NCBI RefSeq assembly: GCF_000820305.1
Contig: NZ_CDBH01000045.1
Span: 248,001 to 312,000 of the forward strand
Source of the DNA: Aeromonas dhakensis
GTDB lineage: Bacteria > Pseudomonadota > Gammaproteobacteria > Enterobacterales > Aeromonadaceae
Length of the DNA stretch: 64,000 bases
Direction of reading: 5' to 3'
Shown: positions 50,600 to 59,256 of the stretch, piece by piece
How the letters are laid out: each line of letters starts with the position of its first letter
How positions within the stretch are numbered: position 1 is the first letter of the stretch
Translations under genes and position numbers: made by a program
Notes under the pieces: generated by a model
What the model was told of the DNA's origin: nothing
Seen by the model: only the letters and a program-made list of their open reading frames with translations
Database searches by the model: none

Positions 50600-51595
50600 T
50601 TATTGCCACTGGCGATGATAGGCGCCGAGGGTGGTCTGGCTCCCCTCGGAGACGCGGGCGAGCTGGGCATCCCACTCGGCCTTGACCCGATAGGCCTCTG
50701 GGTTGGCCTGATAGGCGTCGATGGCGGCGCGCCAGACCCGGGTTACCTGCTCCACGTAGGCGGGGCTGCGTTGGCGCCCCTCGATCTTGACCGACTGGAT
50801 GCCGGTCTGGAACAGCTCGGGCAACAGGCCCAGGGTGTTGAGGCTGGTGGGCTCCTCCAGCGCGTGGTAGGTCTGGCCGTCCACCTCGAAGCGCCCCTTG
50901 CACAGGGTCGGGTAACCGGCGTTCTCCCCCGGGCCGTAACGGTCGATCAGCACTTCGTTGAGGCGAGACTCGAGGCCGCTTGGGGTCTCTTCCCAGCGCA
51001 CGAACTTGGCCGGTGAACAGGCACCGACGGTGTTGGGGCTCTCGCCGGTCATGTAGGAGGAGAGGTAGCAGCGCCCCTCCGCCATGATGCAGAGGCTGCC
51101 GAAGGCGAAGACTTCGAGGCCGACGTCGGTCTCGCGGGCCAGCTGTTTCACCTGGTGCATGGAGAGCACGCGCGGCAATACCACCCGACCGACGTTGAAG
51201 TGCTGCTGGTAGAAACGGATGGCGGCGGCGTTGGTGGCGCTGGCCTGCACCGAGACGTGCAGCTCCAGATCCGGGTAGCGGCGGCTGGCATAATCGAGCA
51301 CGGCGAGATCGGCGATGATCAGGGCATCGGCTCCCAGTGCGGCGCCCTTGTCCACCGCCTGCTGCCAGCGGGCATCGGAGCCCGGGTGGGCGAAGGTGTT
51401 GATGGCGATGTGCAGCTTGCGGCCATGTTGATGCACGTAGTCGACCGCTTTCTCCAGCTTGCTGTCGGTGAAGTTGAGCCCGGCGAAATGGCGGGCGTTG
51501 GTGTCATCCTTGAAGCCGATATAGACGGCATCGGCCCCGTTATCCACGGCTGTTTTCAGTGCCGGCAGACTGCCTGCCGGACAGAGTAATTCCAT
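50600..51595 (-). CDS. ubiU: O2-independent ubiquinone biosynthesis protein UbiU
   Basis: This 331-residue protein equals E. coli UbiU in length and starts MELLCPAGSLPALKTAVDNG. The four cluster cysteines 169, 176, 193 and 232 are at the same positions as in E. coli. It forms a heterodimer with UbiV for anaerobic ring hydroxylation. A seven-codon longer start exists, but this ATG aligns with the family. It is divergent from ubiT. Confidence 0.96.
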   Translation of the reverse strand: MELLCPAGSLPALKTAVDNGADAVYIGFKDDTNARHFAGLNFTDSKLEKAVDYVHQHGRKLHIAINTFAHPGSDARWQQAVDKGAALGADALIIADLAVLDYASRRYPDLELHVSVQASATNAAAIRFYQQHFNVGRVVLPRVLSMHQVKQLARETDVGLEVFAFGSLCIMAEGRCYLSSYMTGESPNTVGACSPAKFVRWEETPSGLESRLNEVLIDRYGPGENAGYPTLCKGRFEVDGQTYHALEEPTSLNTLGLLPELFQTGIQSVKIEGRQRSPAYVEQVTRVWRAAIDAYQANPEAYRVKAEWDAQLARVSEGSQTTLGAYHRQWQ

Positions 51596-51785
51596 CGGTA
51601 CGCTCCGAGAGGGCAAAAATGCAAAAAAGTGGCCCGATTGTATTCACCGGCGTCCTTCCACTTTTTGACCTGAGGCAGCTTTGTGTGGCTTTACCCTTCT
51701 TGAGGTAAGTGGGCACAAGTTTGATTTCCAACAGGATCATGGCGCTGACCCTGTGTTTGAATGCGCAAAAAACTGGGAGTTCATC

Positions 51786-52325
51786 GTGTTCAAACAACTG
51801 CAGCATCGCCTGGTCGAACAGGCCCCCCGCTTCTTGCGCCATCCCCTCAAGCTGGTGCCCTTTGCCCTGCAACAGCATCTGATGGAGCGCCTGCTCGCCA
51901 GCGTCTTCAAGGAGGCCATCGCCGATGGCGACTTTGCATTTCTGGCCGGCAAGTGGCTCAAGGTCGAGGTATCGGATCTCGAGCTCTGCTGGTTCATCAG
52001 CGAGCAGGAGGGCAAGCTGGTGGTGGCTCGTCACTGTGAACAGGCCGATGTATGCTTCAGCGGCAGCAGCAACGATCTCATCCTGATCGCCGGTCGCAAG
52101 GAAGACCCCGATTCCCTCTTCTTCCAGCGCAAGCTGAAAATAGAAGGCAATACCGAGCTGGGACTGGAGGTAAAAAACCTGATGGACAGCCTGGATCTGG
52201 ACGGGTTGCCGAGCCTGGTGCGCTATCCGCTGATGGATCTCGCCACCTTTATCGAGCAGGCCAGGGCCAGCTCAGCGCAAGAGGCGCATTCTGCGCCGGC
52301 GGGTGGGGTGGCGTCTCAGCTGTGA
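51786..52325 (+). CDS. ubiT: Ubiquinone biosynthesis accessory factor UbiT (SCP2 domain)
   Basis: This 179-residue protein has a sterol-carrier-protein-2 domain with the well conserved stretch GRKEDPDSLFFQRKLKIEGN-TELGLEVKNLMD. UbiT binds lipid intermediates for the anaerobic ubiquinone route. GTG at 51786 is the likely start because GGGAG is suitably placed and the sequence then aligns with YhbT. The 190-bp divergent region with ubiU has FNR-like half sites (for example TTGAC near 51668) but no full dyad. Confidence 0.92.
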   Translation: MFKQLQHRLVEQAPRFLRHPLKLVPFALQQHLMERLLASVFKEAIADGDFAFLAGKWLKVEVSDLELCWFISEQEGKLVVARHCEQADVCFSGSSNDLILIAGRKEDPDSLFFQRKLKIEGNTELGLEVKNLMDSLDLDGLPSLVRYPLMDLATFIEQARASSAQEAHSAPAGGVASQL

Positions 52326-52688
52326 GGCGAGCCCCTCGGCATGATGGCGATAGTGGTTGCGGGCCCACAGGCAGCGCAGGGCCCAGAGGCAGGGCAGCAG
52401 CGCCAGCAGGGCTCCGGCGCCTTGCTGGCGTGACAACAGCAGACCCAGCACCAGCCAGAGGAAAGGTTGGGCCTCGTAGAGCCACTCCGGCTGCAGCCAG
52501 ACCTTGTTTGGGAAGATGACCAGGTCGGTGCGCCGATAGCTGGAGCGCATCATCCAGCTGGCGGCCCCGGCGACAAACAGCAGGCCTCCCGCCAGCCAGA
52601 GCAGCGGGGAGTGGCTGAGCGCGATGATGCCGATGGCTGCCAGCAGATAGCAGGCCGGCAGCTTCTCATAAAGCCAGCGCGGACACAT
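52272..52688 (-). CDS. Small inner-membrane protein of unknown function
   Basis: This 138-residue protein has two hydrophobic hairpins: residues about 10-48, with a GG-containing turn, and about 72-105. An Arg-rich C-terminus (QLRRHPTRRRRMRLLR) probably faces the cytoplasm. I recognise no named family. Its 3' end overlaps the convergent ubiT 3' end by 54 bp, and both frames look coding, so the overlap appears real. Confidence 0.75.
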   Translation of the reverse strand: MCPRWLYEKLPACYLLAAIGIIALSHSPLLWLAGGLLFVAGAASWMMRSSYRRTDLVIFPNKVWLQPEWLYEAQPFLWLVLGLLLSRQQGAGALLALLPCLWALRCLWARNHYRHHAEGLASQLRRHPTRRRRMRLLR

Positions 52689-52826
52689 GTTGTCTCCCCT
52701 CTTTCACCTTCCCATCCTCCAAGTTTAGCCCGCCCTTGTGCCTGCCTCATGCCGCTTTGTTCTACAAACCGGCGCGATAGTTGTGAAATGGAGCGCCATT
52801 TACGGTGCCAAAATAGCGATTGGCTA

Positions 52827-52835
52827 TGTTACAAT
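52827..52835 (+). promoter_or_regulatory. Candidate extended -10 for trmJ
   Basis: TGT-TACAAT lies 34 bp upstream of the trmJ ATG. No good -35 is seen, as is common with extended -10 promoters. Confidence 0.45.
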
Positions 52836-52868
52836 TGCGCGCCATTTTTGACTGAAGATTGACTGGGC

Positions 52869-53597
52869 ATGTTGGATCAGATTCGTATCGTGTTGGTAAA
52901 CACCTCTCACACCGGCAACATGGGGTCTGCGGCACGCGCCATGAAGACCATGGGCTTGAGTCAGATGGTGCTGGTTGATCCACAAGCCCTGCCTGATGGC
53001 AATGCCAATGCATTGGCCGCCGGTGCCAGCGACATCCTGGCCAATGCCCGTGTCGTGGCGACGCTGGATGAAGCCATCGCCGACTGCGGCCTGGTGATCG
53101 GTACCAGTGCCCGTTCCCGCACCCTGAGCTGGCCCATGCTGGATCCCCGTGAAGCGGGCGAGAAGTTGGTGGCTGAAGGTATGCAGCATCCGGTGGCGCT
53201 GGTGTTTGGCCGTGAACGTACCGGCCTCACCAACGACGAGCTGCAAAAGTGCCACTACCACGTGGCCATCCCGGCCAATCCCGAGTACAGCTCCCTCAAT
53301 CTGGCCATGGCGGTGCAGACCCTCTGCTATGAGGTGCGCATGCACTGGCTGCAGCAGCAAGAGCAAGCAGGCGACAGCGGGATGGCAGTGGAGTATCCCA
53401 GTGCCGAGCAACTGGAAGGTTTCTATCAGCATCTGGAGCAGACGCTGCTCAAGACCGGTTTCATCACCGATGACCACCCGGGGCAGGTGATGAACAAGTT
53501 GCGTCGCCTGTTCAACCGGGCGCGTCCGGAGGCGGTGGAGCTCAACATTCTGCGCGGCATTCTGACCTCGGTACAAAAACCCAGGCCGCAGGATTAA
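52869..53597 (+). CDS. trmJ: tRNA (cytidine/uridine-2'-O-)-methyltransferase TrmJ
   Basis: This 242-residue SPOUT methyltransferase has [20 protein letters not shown], the motif [17 protein letters not shown] and [16 protein letters not shown], which form the SAM knot. It methylates the 2'-O of residue 32 in tRNAs. It stands directly upstream of iscR, as in E. coli, but its stop is followed immediately by the iscR operators. Confidence 0.96.
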   Translation: MLDQIRIVLVNTSHTGNMGSAARAMKTMGLSQMVLVDPQALPDGNANALAAGASDILANARVVATLDEAIADCGLVIGTSARSRTLSWPMLDPREAGEKLVAEGMQHPVALVFGRERTGLTNDELQKCHYHVAIPANPEYSSLNLAMAVQTLCYEVRMHWLQQQEQAGDSGMAVEYPSAEQLEGFYQHLEQTLLKTGFITDDHPGQVMNKLRRLFNRARPEAVELNILRGILTSVQKPRPQD

Positions 53598-53620
53598 ACC
53601 CGACTGAATTACTCAACCAT
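53596..53620 (+). promoter_or_regulatory. Upstream IscR type-1-like site
   Basis: This 25-bp block starts AAACCCGACTGAATTACTC and ends AACCAT. It matches the IscR [2Fe-2S] consensus ATASYYGACTRWW-N-YAGTCRRSTAT with three mismatches. Confidence 0.6.
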
Positions 53621-53645
53621 ATACTTGACTGATTTAGTCGGGTAT
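53621..53645 (+). promoter_or_regulatory. IscR type-1 operator over the iscR promoter
   Basis: The block starting ATACTTGACTGATTTAGTC and ending GGGTAT fits the IscR type-1 consensus at every position and directly abuts the first site. TTGACT inside it is a plausible -35, so IscR bound here would block its own promoter. Confidence 0.88.
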
Positions 53646-53690
53646 GTGACCATATGCCCATATTGATTGGTTCGCAAGACGGTAAGGCAT

Positions 53691-54194
53691 ATGAGACTGA
53701 CCTCAAAAGGACGTTACGCTGTGACTGCCATGCTCGACGTGGCGTTGCATGCAGAGCAGGGGCCCGTGCCCCTGGCTGATATTTCAGAACGCCAGGGCAT
53801 CTCCTTGTCCTATCTGGAGCAACTGTTTGCCCGCCTGCGCAAGCATGGCCTGGTAAGCAGCGTGCGTGGCCCCGGTGGCGGCTATCGCCTCGGTCTGGCC
53901 CCGAATGCTATCTCGGTCGGTCAGGTGATCACCGCGGTGGATGAATCGGTGGATGCCACCAAGTGCCTCGGCAAGGGCGGCTGCCACGGCGGCACCCAGT
54001 GTCTTACTCACTCCTTGTGGCGTGACCTGAGCGAGCGGATCTCCAGCTTCCTGGGGGATATCACCTTGGCCGAGCTGGTTGATCAGGCGGATGTGCGCCG
54101 CATTGCCGGCAAGCAAGACGAACAGATGAAAACCGTGTTGTCCCTGGTTGAGCGGGCAGAACGCGGCGATGTGAGCTTGAAAGTCCAACTATAA
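53691..54194 (+). CDS. iscR: Iron-sulfur cluster regulator IscR
   Basis: This 167-residue Rrf2-family winged-helix protein has cluster ligands Cys92, Cys98, Cys104 and His107, exactly as in E. coli. As [2Fe-2S]-IscR it represses the isc operon, and apo-IscR controls other genes. ATG 53691 ([10 protein letters not shown]) follows GGTAAGG; an in-frame upstream start is not used in homologues. Confidence 0.98.
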   Translation: MRLTSKGRYAVTAMLDVALHAEQGPVPLADISERQGISLSYLEQLFARLRKHGLVSSVRGPGGGYRLGLAPNAISVGQVITAVDESVDATKCLGKGGCHGGTQCLTHSLWRDLSERISSFLGDITLAELVDQADVRRIAGKQDEQMKTVLSLVERAERGDVSLKVQL

Positions 54195-54251
54195 ACAAAC
54201 GTGCTTTCCACAGCCGGTCGATGTATGACCCAGGCTGTAACGGAGAAAAAC

Positions 54252-55466
54252 ATGAAACTGCCTATTTACCTTGATTATTCGGCAACCTGTCCGGTGGACC
54301 CGCGTGTCGCAGAAAAAATGATGCAGTGTCTCACCATGGATGGCCTGTTCGGCAATCCAGCTTCCCGTTCCCACCGTTTCGGCTGGCAAGCCGAAGAGGC
54401 GGTTGACCTGGCCCGTAATCAAGTGGCAGAGCTGATCGGTGCCGACCCGCGCGAGATCGTCTTCACCTCCGGCGCCACCGAGTCCAACAACCTGGCCATC
54501 AAGGGCGTCGCCCACTTCTACGCCGGCAAGGGCAAGCACATCGTTACCTCCAAGACCGAGCACAAGGCGGTACTGGATACCTGCCGCCAGCTGGAGCGCG
54601 AAGGCTATGAGGTGACCTACCTCGAGCCGATGCCCAACGGCCTGTTCACTCTGGAGCAGATCGAAGGCGCCCTGCGTGACGACACCATCCTGGTCAGCAT
54701 CATGCACGTCAACAACGAGATCGGCGTGGTGCAGAACATCGCCGCCATCGGCGAGCTGTGCCGCTCCCGCAAGATCCTGCTGCACGTGGATGCAGTACAG
54801 AGCGTGGGTAAAATTCCGGTGGACGTGGAAGCGCTCAAGGTTGACCTGCTCTCCATGTCTGCTCACAAGGTATATGGCCCGAAAGGCATTGGTGCCCTCT
54901 ACGTGCGCCGCAAGCCGCGTGTGCGCCTGGAAGCCCAGATGCACGGTGGTGGCCACGAGCGCGGCATGCGTTCCGGCACCCTGCCGACCCACCAGATCGT
55001 CGGCATGGGCGAAGCCTTCCGCATCGCCAAGGAAGAGATGGCGAGCGAGGGTGAGCGCATCATGGCACTGCGTCAGCGTCTGTGGGACGGCATCAAGGAT
55101 ATCGAAGAGGTCTACATCAACGGTGACCTGGAACAGCGTGTACCGGGCAACCTCAACGTCAGCTTCGCCTATGTGGAAGGGGAATCCCTGATCATGGCGC
55201 TCAAGGATCTGGCGGTCTCTTCCGGTTCTGCCTGTACCTCGGCCAGCCTGGAGCCCTCCTACGTGCTGCGCGCACTGGGCCTGAATGACGAGCTGGCGCA
55301 CAGCTCCATCCGTTTCAGCATGGGTCGCTTCACCACCGAAGAAGAGATTGATTACGCAATCAAGCTTATCCGTGACTCCATCGGTCGTCTGCGCGAGATG
55401 TCTCCCCTGTGGGAGATGTACAAGGACGGCGTCGATCTGAACACGGTCGAATGGGCTCATCACTGA
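54252..55466 (+). CDS. iscS: Cysteine desulfurase IscS
   Basis: The 404 residues equal E. coli IscS in length. PLP Lys206 lies in [12 protein letters not shown], and the persulfide Cys328 lies in [14 protein letters not shown]. It provides sulfur for Fe-S clusters and for tRNA thiolation, including ThiI encoded at 1.1 kb. ATG 54252 is preceded by ACGGAGAAAA. Upstream in-frame ATGs at 54201 and 54225 lack homology. Confidence 0.98.
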   Translation: MKLPIYLDYSATCPVDPRVAEKMMQCLTMDGLFGNPASRSHRFGWQAEEAVDLARNQVAELIGADPREIVFTSGATESNNLAIKGVAHFYAGKGKHIVTSKTEHKAVLDTCRQLEREGYEVTYLEPMPNGLFTLEQIEGALRDDTILVSIMHVNNEIGVVQNIAAIGELCRSRKILLHVDAVQSVGKIPVDVEALKVDLLSMSAHKVYGPKGIGALYVRRKPRVRLEAQMHGGGHERGMRSGTLPTHQIVGMGEAFRIAKEEMASEGERIMALRQRLWDGIKDIEEVYINGDLEQRVPGNLNVSFAYVEGESLIMALKDLAVSSGSACTSASLEPSYVLRALGLNDELAHSSIRFSMGRFTTEEEIDYAIKLIRDSIGRLREMSPLWEMYKDGVDLNTVEWAHH

Positions 55467-55520
55467 TCCTTGCCAAGAGAGCAAGTGTTTGGTGAACAAC
55501 GGAATTAGCAGGAGTTAGAT

Positions 55521-55904
55521 ATGGCTTACAGTGAAAAAGTAATCGACCACTACGAGAACCCCCGTAACGTAGGTGGCTTCGACAAGAACGATCCCAGCAT
55601 CGCTACCGGCATGGTCGGTGCGCCGGCCTGTGGTGACGTGATGAAGCTGCAGCTAAAGATCAGCGACGACGGCATCATCGAAGATGCCAAGTTCAAGACC
55701 TATGGCTGTGGCTCCGCCATCGCCTCCAGCTCCCTGGTGACCGAGTGGGTCAAGGGCAAGACCCTGGACGAAGCCGCCGGCATCAAGAACACCGACATCG
55801 CCGAAGAGCTGGCGCTGCCGCCGGTGAAGATCCACTGCTCCATTCTGGCCGAGGATGCCATCAAGGCCGCCATTGCCGATTACAAGCAGAAGAAAGGTCT
55901 CTAA
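55521..55904 (+). CDS. iscU: Fe-S cluster scaffold IscU
   Basis: This 127-residue scaffold has its cluster cysteines in GAPACGDVMK, YGCGSAIASSS and KIHCSILAEDAIK. Clusters are built here from IscS sulfur and passed on with HscA/HscB help. The ribosome site is AGGAGTT. Confidence 0.98.
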   Translation: MAYSEKVIDHYENPRNVGGFDKNDPSIATGMVGAPACGDVMKLQLKISDDGIIEDAKFKTYGCGSAIASSSLVTEWVKGKTLDEAAGIKNTDIAEELALPPVKIHCSILAEDAIKAAIADYKQKKGL

Positions 55905-55919
55905 GGTCAGGAGCGCAGT

Positions 55920-56243
55920 ATGGCCATTACCATGACAGATGCCGCAGCGGCACGGGTTTCCTCTTTTCTGGCCAACCGGGGCAAGGGCATCGGCCTGCGC
56001 CTCGGCGTCAAGACCACCGGCTGTTCCGGTCTTGCCTACGTGCTCGAATTTGTCGACGAGCTGGCGGATGAAGATCAGGTATTCGAGCAGGACGGCGTCA
56101 AGATCATCGTCGATGCCAAGAGCCTGATCCACCTGGATGGTACCCAGCTGGACTTCGTCAAGGAGGGCCTCAACGAGGGCTTCCAGTTCAACAACCCCAA
56201 CGCCAAGGGCGAGTGTGGTTGCGGCGAAAGCTTCAGTGTCTGA
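55920..56243 (+). CDS. iscA: A-type Fe-S carrier IscA
   Basis: This 107-residue protein has the three A-type cysteines Cys35 (TTGCSGLAY), Cys99 and Cys101 ([11 protein letters not shown]). It delivers iron or clusters to target proteins. It is 15 bp after iscU. Confidence 0.98.
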   Translation: MAITMTDAAAARVSSFLANRGKGIGLRLGVKTTGCSGLAYVLEFVDELADEDQVFEQDGVKIIVDAKSLIHLDGTQLDFVKEGLNEGFQFNNPNAKGECGCGESFSV

Positions 56244-56244
56244 G

Positions 56245-56355
56245 ATGTTTGCTACACCTGATTGCGCATGTGTTGAACCGGCCGGCCACGGCCAGTTCAA
56301 CCACGCCGTCCCGTTTGCCGAGGGCGAGCAGGACGGCGGTCGCATCAGGGTCTAA
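56245..56355 (+). CDS. Doubtful 36-codon open frame in the iscA-hscB spacer
   Basis: ATG at 56245 begins one base after the iscA stop, and the frame ends nine bases before hscB. It would encode MFATPDCACVEPAGHGQFNH plus 16 more residues, with two cysteines. There is no dedicated ribosome site, but coupling to iscA termination is possible. The same DNA forms a strong hairpin, which is the more likely reason it exists. Confidence 0.2.
   Translation: MFATPDCACVEPAGHGQFNHAVPFAEGEQDGGRIRV
56272..56301 (+). repeat. Hairpin in the iscA-hscB spacer
   Basis: Arms GTTGAAC-C-GGCC and GGCC-A-GTTCAAC pair over 11 bp with one mismatch and a six-base loop. It is a likely RNA processing or stability element separating the iscRSUA part from hscBA-fdx. 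Confidence 0.65.
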
Positions 56356-56364
56356 GAGGTCTGC

Positions 56365-56883
56365 ATGAATCATTTCGAGCTGTTTGGGCTGGTGGAAGGC
56401 TTCGAGCTCGATACCCGTCAGTTGGCGGATACCTACCGTCAGTTGCAAACCCAGTTCCATCCCGATCGTTTTGCCACGGCTCCCGAGCGGGAACAGCTGG
56501 CCGCGGTGCAACGTGCCGCCCAGATCAACGATGCCTTCACTACCCTCAAGGCGCCCCTGCGCCGAGCCGAGTACCTGCTCTCCCTGCGTGGTACCGATAT
56601 CCGCGGCGAGCAGCAGACGCTGCAAGATCCCGCTTTCCTGATGCAGCAACTGGAGTGGCGCGAGCGGCTGGCCGATCTGAAAGGCGAAGCCGACCCTGAG
56701 CGGGCCATCAAGGATTTTCGCCAGGAGATCAGGCATGATCACCAGCAGTTGATGCAGCAGCTGACCCTGAACCTCGCCACCGGCGATGATCAGAAGGCCG
56801 CTGACTGCGTTCGCAAGCTCAAGTTTGTCGACAAGCTCCTCGAGGAGCTGGAACGATTCGAAGACTCCCTGTTCGAGTCTTGA
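56365..56883 (+). CDS. hscB: Co-chaperone HscB (Hsc20)
   Basis: This 172-residue J-protein has an N-terminal J-domain with HPD at residues 32-34 (TQFHPDRFATAPERE) and a C-terminal helical domain that binds IscU. It stimulates the HscA ATPase. AGAGG lies seven bases before the ATG. Confidence 0.97.
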   Translation: MNHFELFGLVEGFELDTRQLADTYRQLQTQFHPDRFATAPEREQLAAVQRAAQINDAFTTLKAPLRRAEYLLSLRGTDIRGEQQTLQDPAFLMQQLEWRERLADLKGEADPERAIKDFRQEIRHDHQQLMQQLTLNLATGDDQKAADCVRKLKFVDKLLEELERFEDSLFES

Positions 56884-56911
56884 TCCTTTAACGCTGGAAG
56901 TTTGATTACCC

Positions 56912-58759
56912 ATGGCATTACTGCAAATCGCCGAGCCCGGCCAGAGCGCCGCACCTCATCAGCACAAGCGTGCCGTCGGCATCGACCTTGGCACCACCAA
57001 CTCGCTGGTCGCCGCCGTGCGCAGCGGTCAGGCCGACACCCTCTGTGACGAGCAGGGGCGTGATCTGCTGCCCTCCGTCGTGCATTACCAGGCCGATACC
57101 ATCCGGGTCGGCTTCGATGCCAAGCGCGAGGCCGCCCTCGATCCCCACAACACCATCGTCTCCGCCAAGCGGATGATGGGCAAGGCGCTGGCCGACATCG
57201 ATACCCGCCAGCAGCCCTACGAGTTCGTGGCGGCCGACAACGGCATGCCGCAGCTGCAGACCCGTCAGGGGTTGGTCAACCCGGTGCAGGTCTCGGCCGA
57301 GATCCTGAAAAAACTGGCCGAGCGGGGCGCCGCCGCCCTGGGTGGCGATCTTGACGGCGTGGTCATCACAGTGCCCGCCTATTTCGATGACGCCCAGCGC
57401 CAGGGCACCAAGGATGCGGCCAGACTGGCCGGTCTGCACGTGCTGCGTCTGCTCAATGAACCGACCGCCGCCGCCATCGCCTATGGCCTCGACTCCGGTC
57501 AGGAAGGGGTGATCGCCGTCTACGACCTGGGTGGCGGTACCTTCGACATCTCCATTCTGCGCCTGCATCGCGGGGTGTTTGAAGTGATGGCCACCGGCGG
57601 CGATTCGGCCCTCGGCGGCGATGATTTCGATCACCTGCTGGCGGAGTGGCTCAAAGAGCAAGCCGGGTTGTCCGGTCAGCTCGATGCCCGTACCCAGCGC
57701 GAGCTGCTGGACGCCGCCGCCGCCGTCAAGCACGGCCTGACCGATGCCGATGCCGTTGCCTGCGCCTTTGCCGGCTGGCAGGGCTCTGTCACCCGCAGCC
57801 AGTTTGACCAGCTGATCCAGCCGCTGGTCAAACGCACCCTGCTGGCCTGTCGCCGTGCCCTGCGCGATGCGGGTCTCGAACAGCAAGAGGTGCTGGAAGT
57901 GGTGATGGTTGGCGGCTCGACCCGGGTGCCGCTGGTGCGCGAGCTGGTGGGGGAGTTTTTCCAGCGCACGCCCTTGACCAGCATCGACCCCGACAAGGTG
58001 GTGGCCATTGGTGCCGCCATCCAGGCCGACATCCTGGTGGGCAACAAGCCCGATGCCGAGATGCTGCTGCTGGACGTCATTCCGCTTTCTCTGGGTCTTG
58101 AGACCATGGGCGGCCTCGCCGAGAAGGTGATCCCGCGCAACACCACCATTCCGGTGGCCCGCGCCCAGGAGTTCACCACCTTCAAGGATGGCCAGACAGC
58201 GATGGCGATCCACGTGGTGCAGGGCGAGCGCGAGCTGGTGGCGGATTGCCGCTCCTTGGCCCGTTTCACCCTGACCGGCATTCCGCCTATGGCGGCGGGG
58301 GCGGCCCACATTCGCGTCACCTTCCAGGTGGATGCGGACGGTCTGCTGTCGGTCAGCGCCATGGAGAAATCCTCCGGCGTGCAGGCCGAGATCCAGGTCA
58401 AGCCCTCCTACGGGCTGGGGGAAGACGACATCCTCAACATGCTGAGCGCCTCCATCGCCAATGCCCAGCAGGACATGGACGCCCGCATGCTGGCGGAGCA
58501 GCAGGTGGAGGCCGACCGGGTGGTCGAGAGCCTCAACGCCGCCCTGGCCACCGATGGCGAGGCGCTGTTGAGCGCCGCCGAGCGGGCCGAGCTGGATGCT
58601 GCCATCGCCCATCTGCTGACCATGCGCAGCACGGGTACCACCAACCAGATCAAAGAGGCCATCGAGGCGGCGGACGCTGCCAGTGGCGAATTTGCAGCCC
58701 GCCGGATGGATGCCTCCATCCGCAAGGTGCTGACCGGACAAAACGTCAACAAGGTGTAA
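56912..58759 (+). CDS. hscA: Fe-S assembly chaperone HscA (Hsc66)
   Basis: This 615-residue Hsp70 paralogue has phosphate-binding loops [20 protein letters not shown] and [16 protein letters not shown], then a substrate-binding domain without the DnaK C-terminal tail. It binds IscU and helps release its cluster. The start codon lies 28 bp after hscB. The long antisense frame at 56918-59071 is a shadow. Confidence 0.98.
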   Translation: MALLQIAEPGQSAAPHQHKRAVGIDLGTTNSLVAAVRSGQADTLCDEQGRDLLPSVVHYQADTIRVGFDAKREAALDPHNTIVSAKRMMGKALADIDTRQQPYEFVAADNGMPQLQTRQGLVNPVQVSAEILKKLAERGAAALGGDLDGVVITVPAYFDDAQRQGTKDAARLAGLHVLRLLNEPTAAAIAYGLDSGQEGVIAVYDLGGGTFDISILRLHRGVFEVMATGGDSALGGDDFDHLLAEWLKEQAGLSGQLDARTQRELLDAAAAVKHGLTDADAVACAFAGWQGSVTRSQFDQLIQPLVKRTLLACRRALRDAGLEQQEVLEVVMVGGSTRVPLVRELVGEFFQRTPLTSIDPDKVVAIGAAIQADILVGNKPDAEMLLLDVIPLSLGLETMGGLAEKVIPRNTTIPVARAQEFTTFKDGQTAMAIHVVQGERELVADCRSLARFTLTGIPPMAAGAAHIRVTFQVDADGLLSVSAMEKSSGVQAEIQVKPSYGLGEDDILNMLSASIANAQQDMDARMLAEQQVEADRVVESLNAALATDGEALLSAAERAELDAAIAHLLTMRSTGTTNQIKEAIEAADAASGEFAARRMDASIRKVLTGQNVNKV

Positions 58760-58760
58760 T

Positions 58761-59099
58761 ATGCCAAAACTGATTATTCTGCCCCATCCCGAGCTCTGTC
58801 CGGACGGTGCGGCCCTCGAAGGCGCGACCGGTGAAACCATTCTGGACATCGCGCTGCGCAACGGCATCGAGATCGAGCACGCCTGCGAGAAGTCCTGCGC
58901 CTGCACCACCTGCCACTGTGTGGTGCGGGAAGGGTTCGACTCCCTCGAGCCGAGCGACGAGCTGGAAGACGACATGCTGGACAAGGCGTGGGGACTGGAG
59001 CCGGAATCCCGTCTCAGCTGCCAGGCCAGACTGGCGGACGAGGATCTGGTGGTGGAACTGCCCAAGTACACCCTGAATCTGGCGTCTGAGCGCCACTGA
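58761..59099 (+). CDS. fdx: [2Fe-2S] adrenodoxin-type ferredoxin Fdx
   Basis: This 112-residue ferredoxin has cluster cysteines in EHACEKSCACTTCHCVV and the fourth in RLSCQARLAD. It supplies electrons for cluster assembly. Its ATG follows the hscA stop by one base, so translation is probably coupled. Confidence 0.98.
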   Translation: MPKLIILPHPELCPDGAALEGATGETILDIALRNGIEIEHACEKSCACTTCHCVVREGFDSLEPSDELEDDMLDKAWGLEPESRLSCQARLADEDLVVELPKYTLNLASERH

Positions 59100-59256
59100 T
59101 GACCCCTTAATTACACATGAGTGAATTGCGCGTGCAGCATCTCGTGGTGCAGTAATGATATGGTGAAGGCCGTGACCCTTGAGGGCGCGGCCTTTTTTGT
59201 GCCCGCGATCTCCCTATTCGTTGATGAAAGTGCCAATAAAAAGGAAGCAAGAGAAC
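59100..59256. other. fdx-pepB spacer lacking iscX
   Basis: In E. coli iscX lies here. This spacer holds only a 12-codon frame at 59119-59157 and a terminator, so iscX is absent at this place. Confidence 0.75.
59166..59198 (+). terminator. isc operon terminator
   Basis: Outer stem aaggccg / cggcctt with an inner loop is followed by T6. Confidence 0.8.

Noticed and set aside
51596-51785. FNR box between ubiU and ubiT
   Set aside because: Only half sites such as TTGAC near 51668 and TTGAT near 51720 occur. No TTGAT-N4-ATCAA dyad is found.
56918-59071. 717-codon open frame antisense to hscA and fdx
   Set aside because: Same effect of GC-rich codon bias; no ribosome site and no family resemblance.
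59119-59157. 12-codon frame after fdx as a truncated iscX
   Set aside because: It shows no similarity to IscX and is too short to judge.
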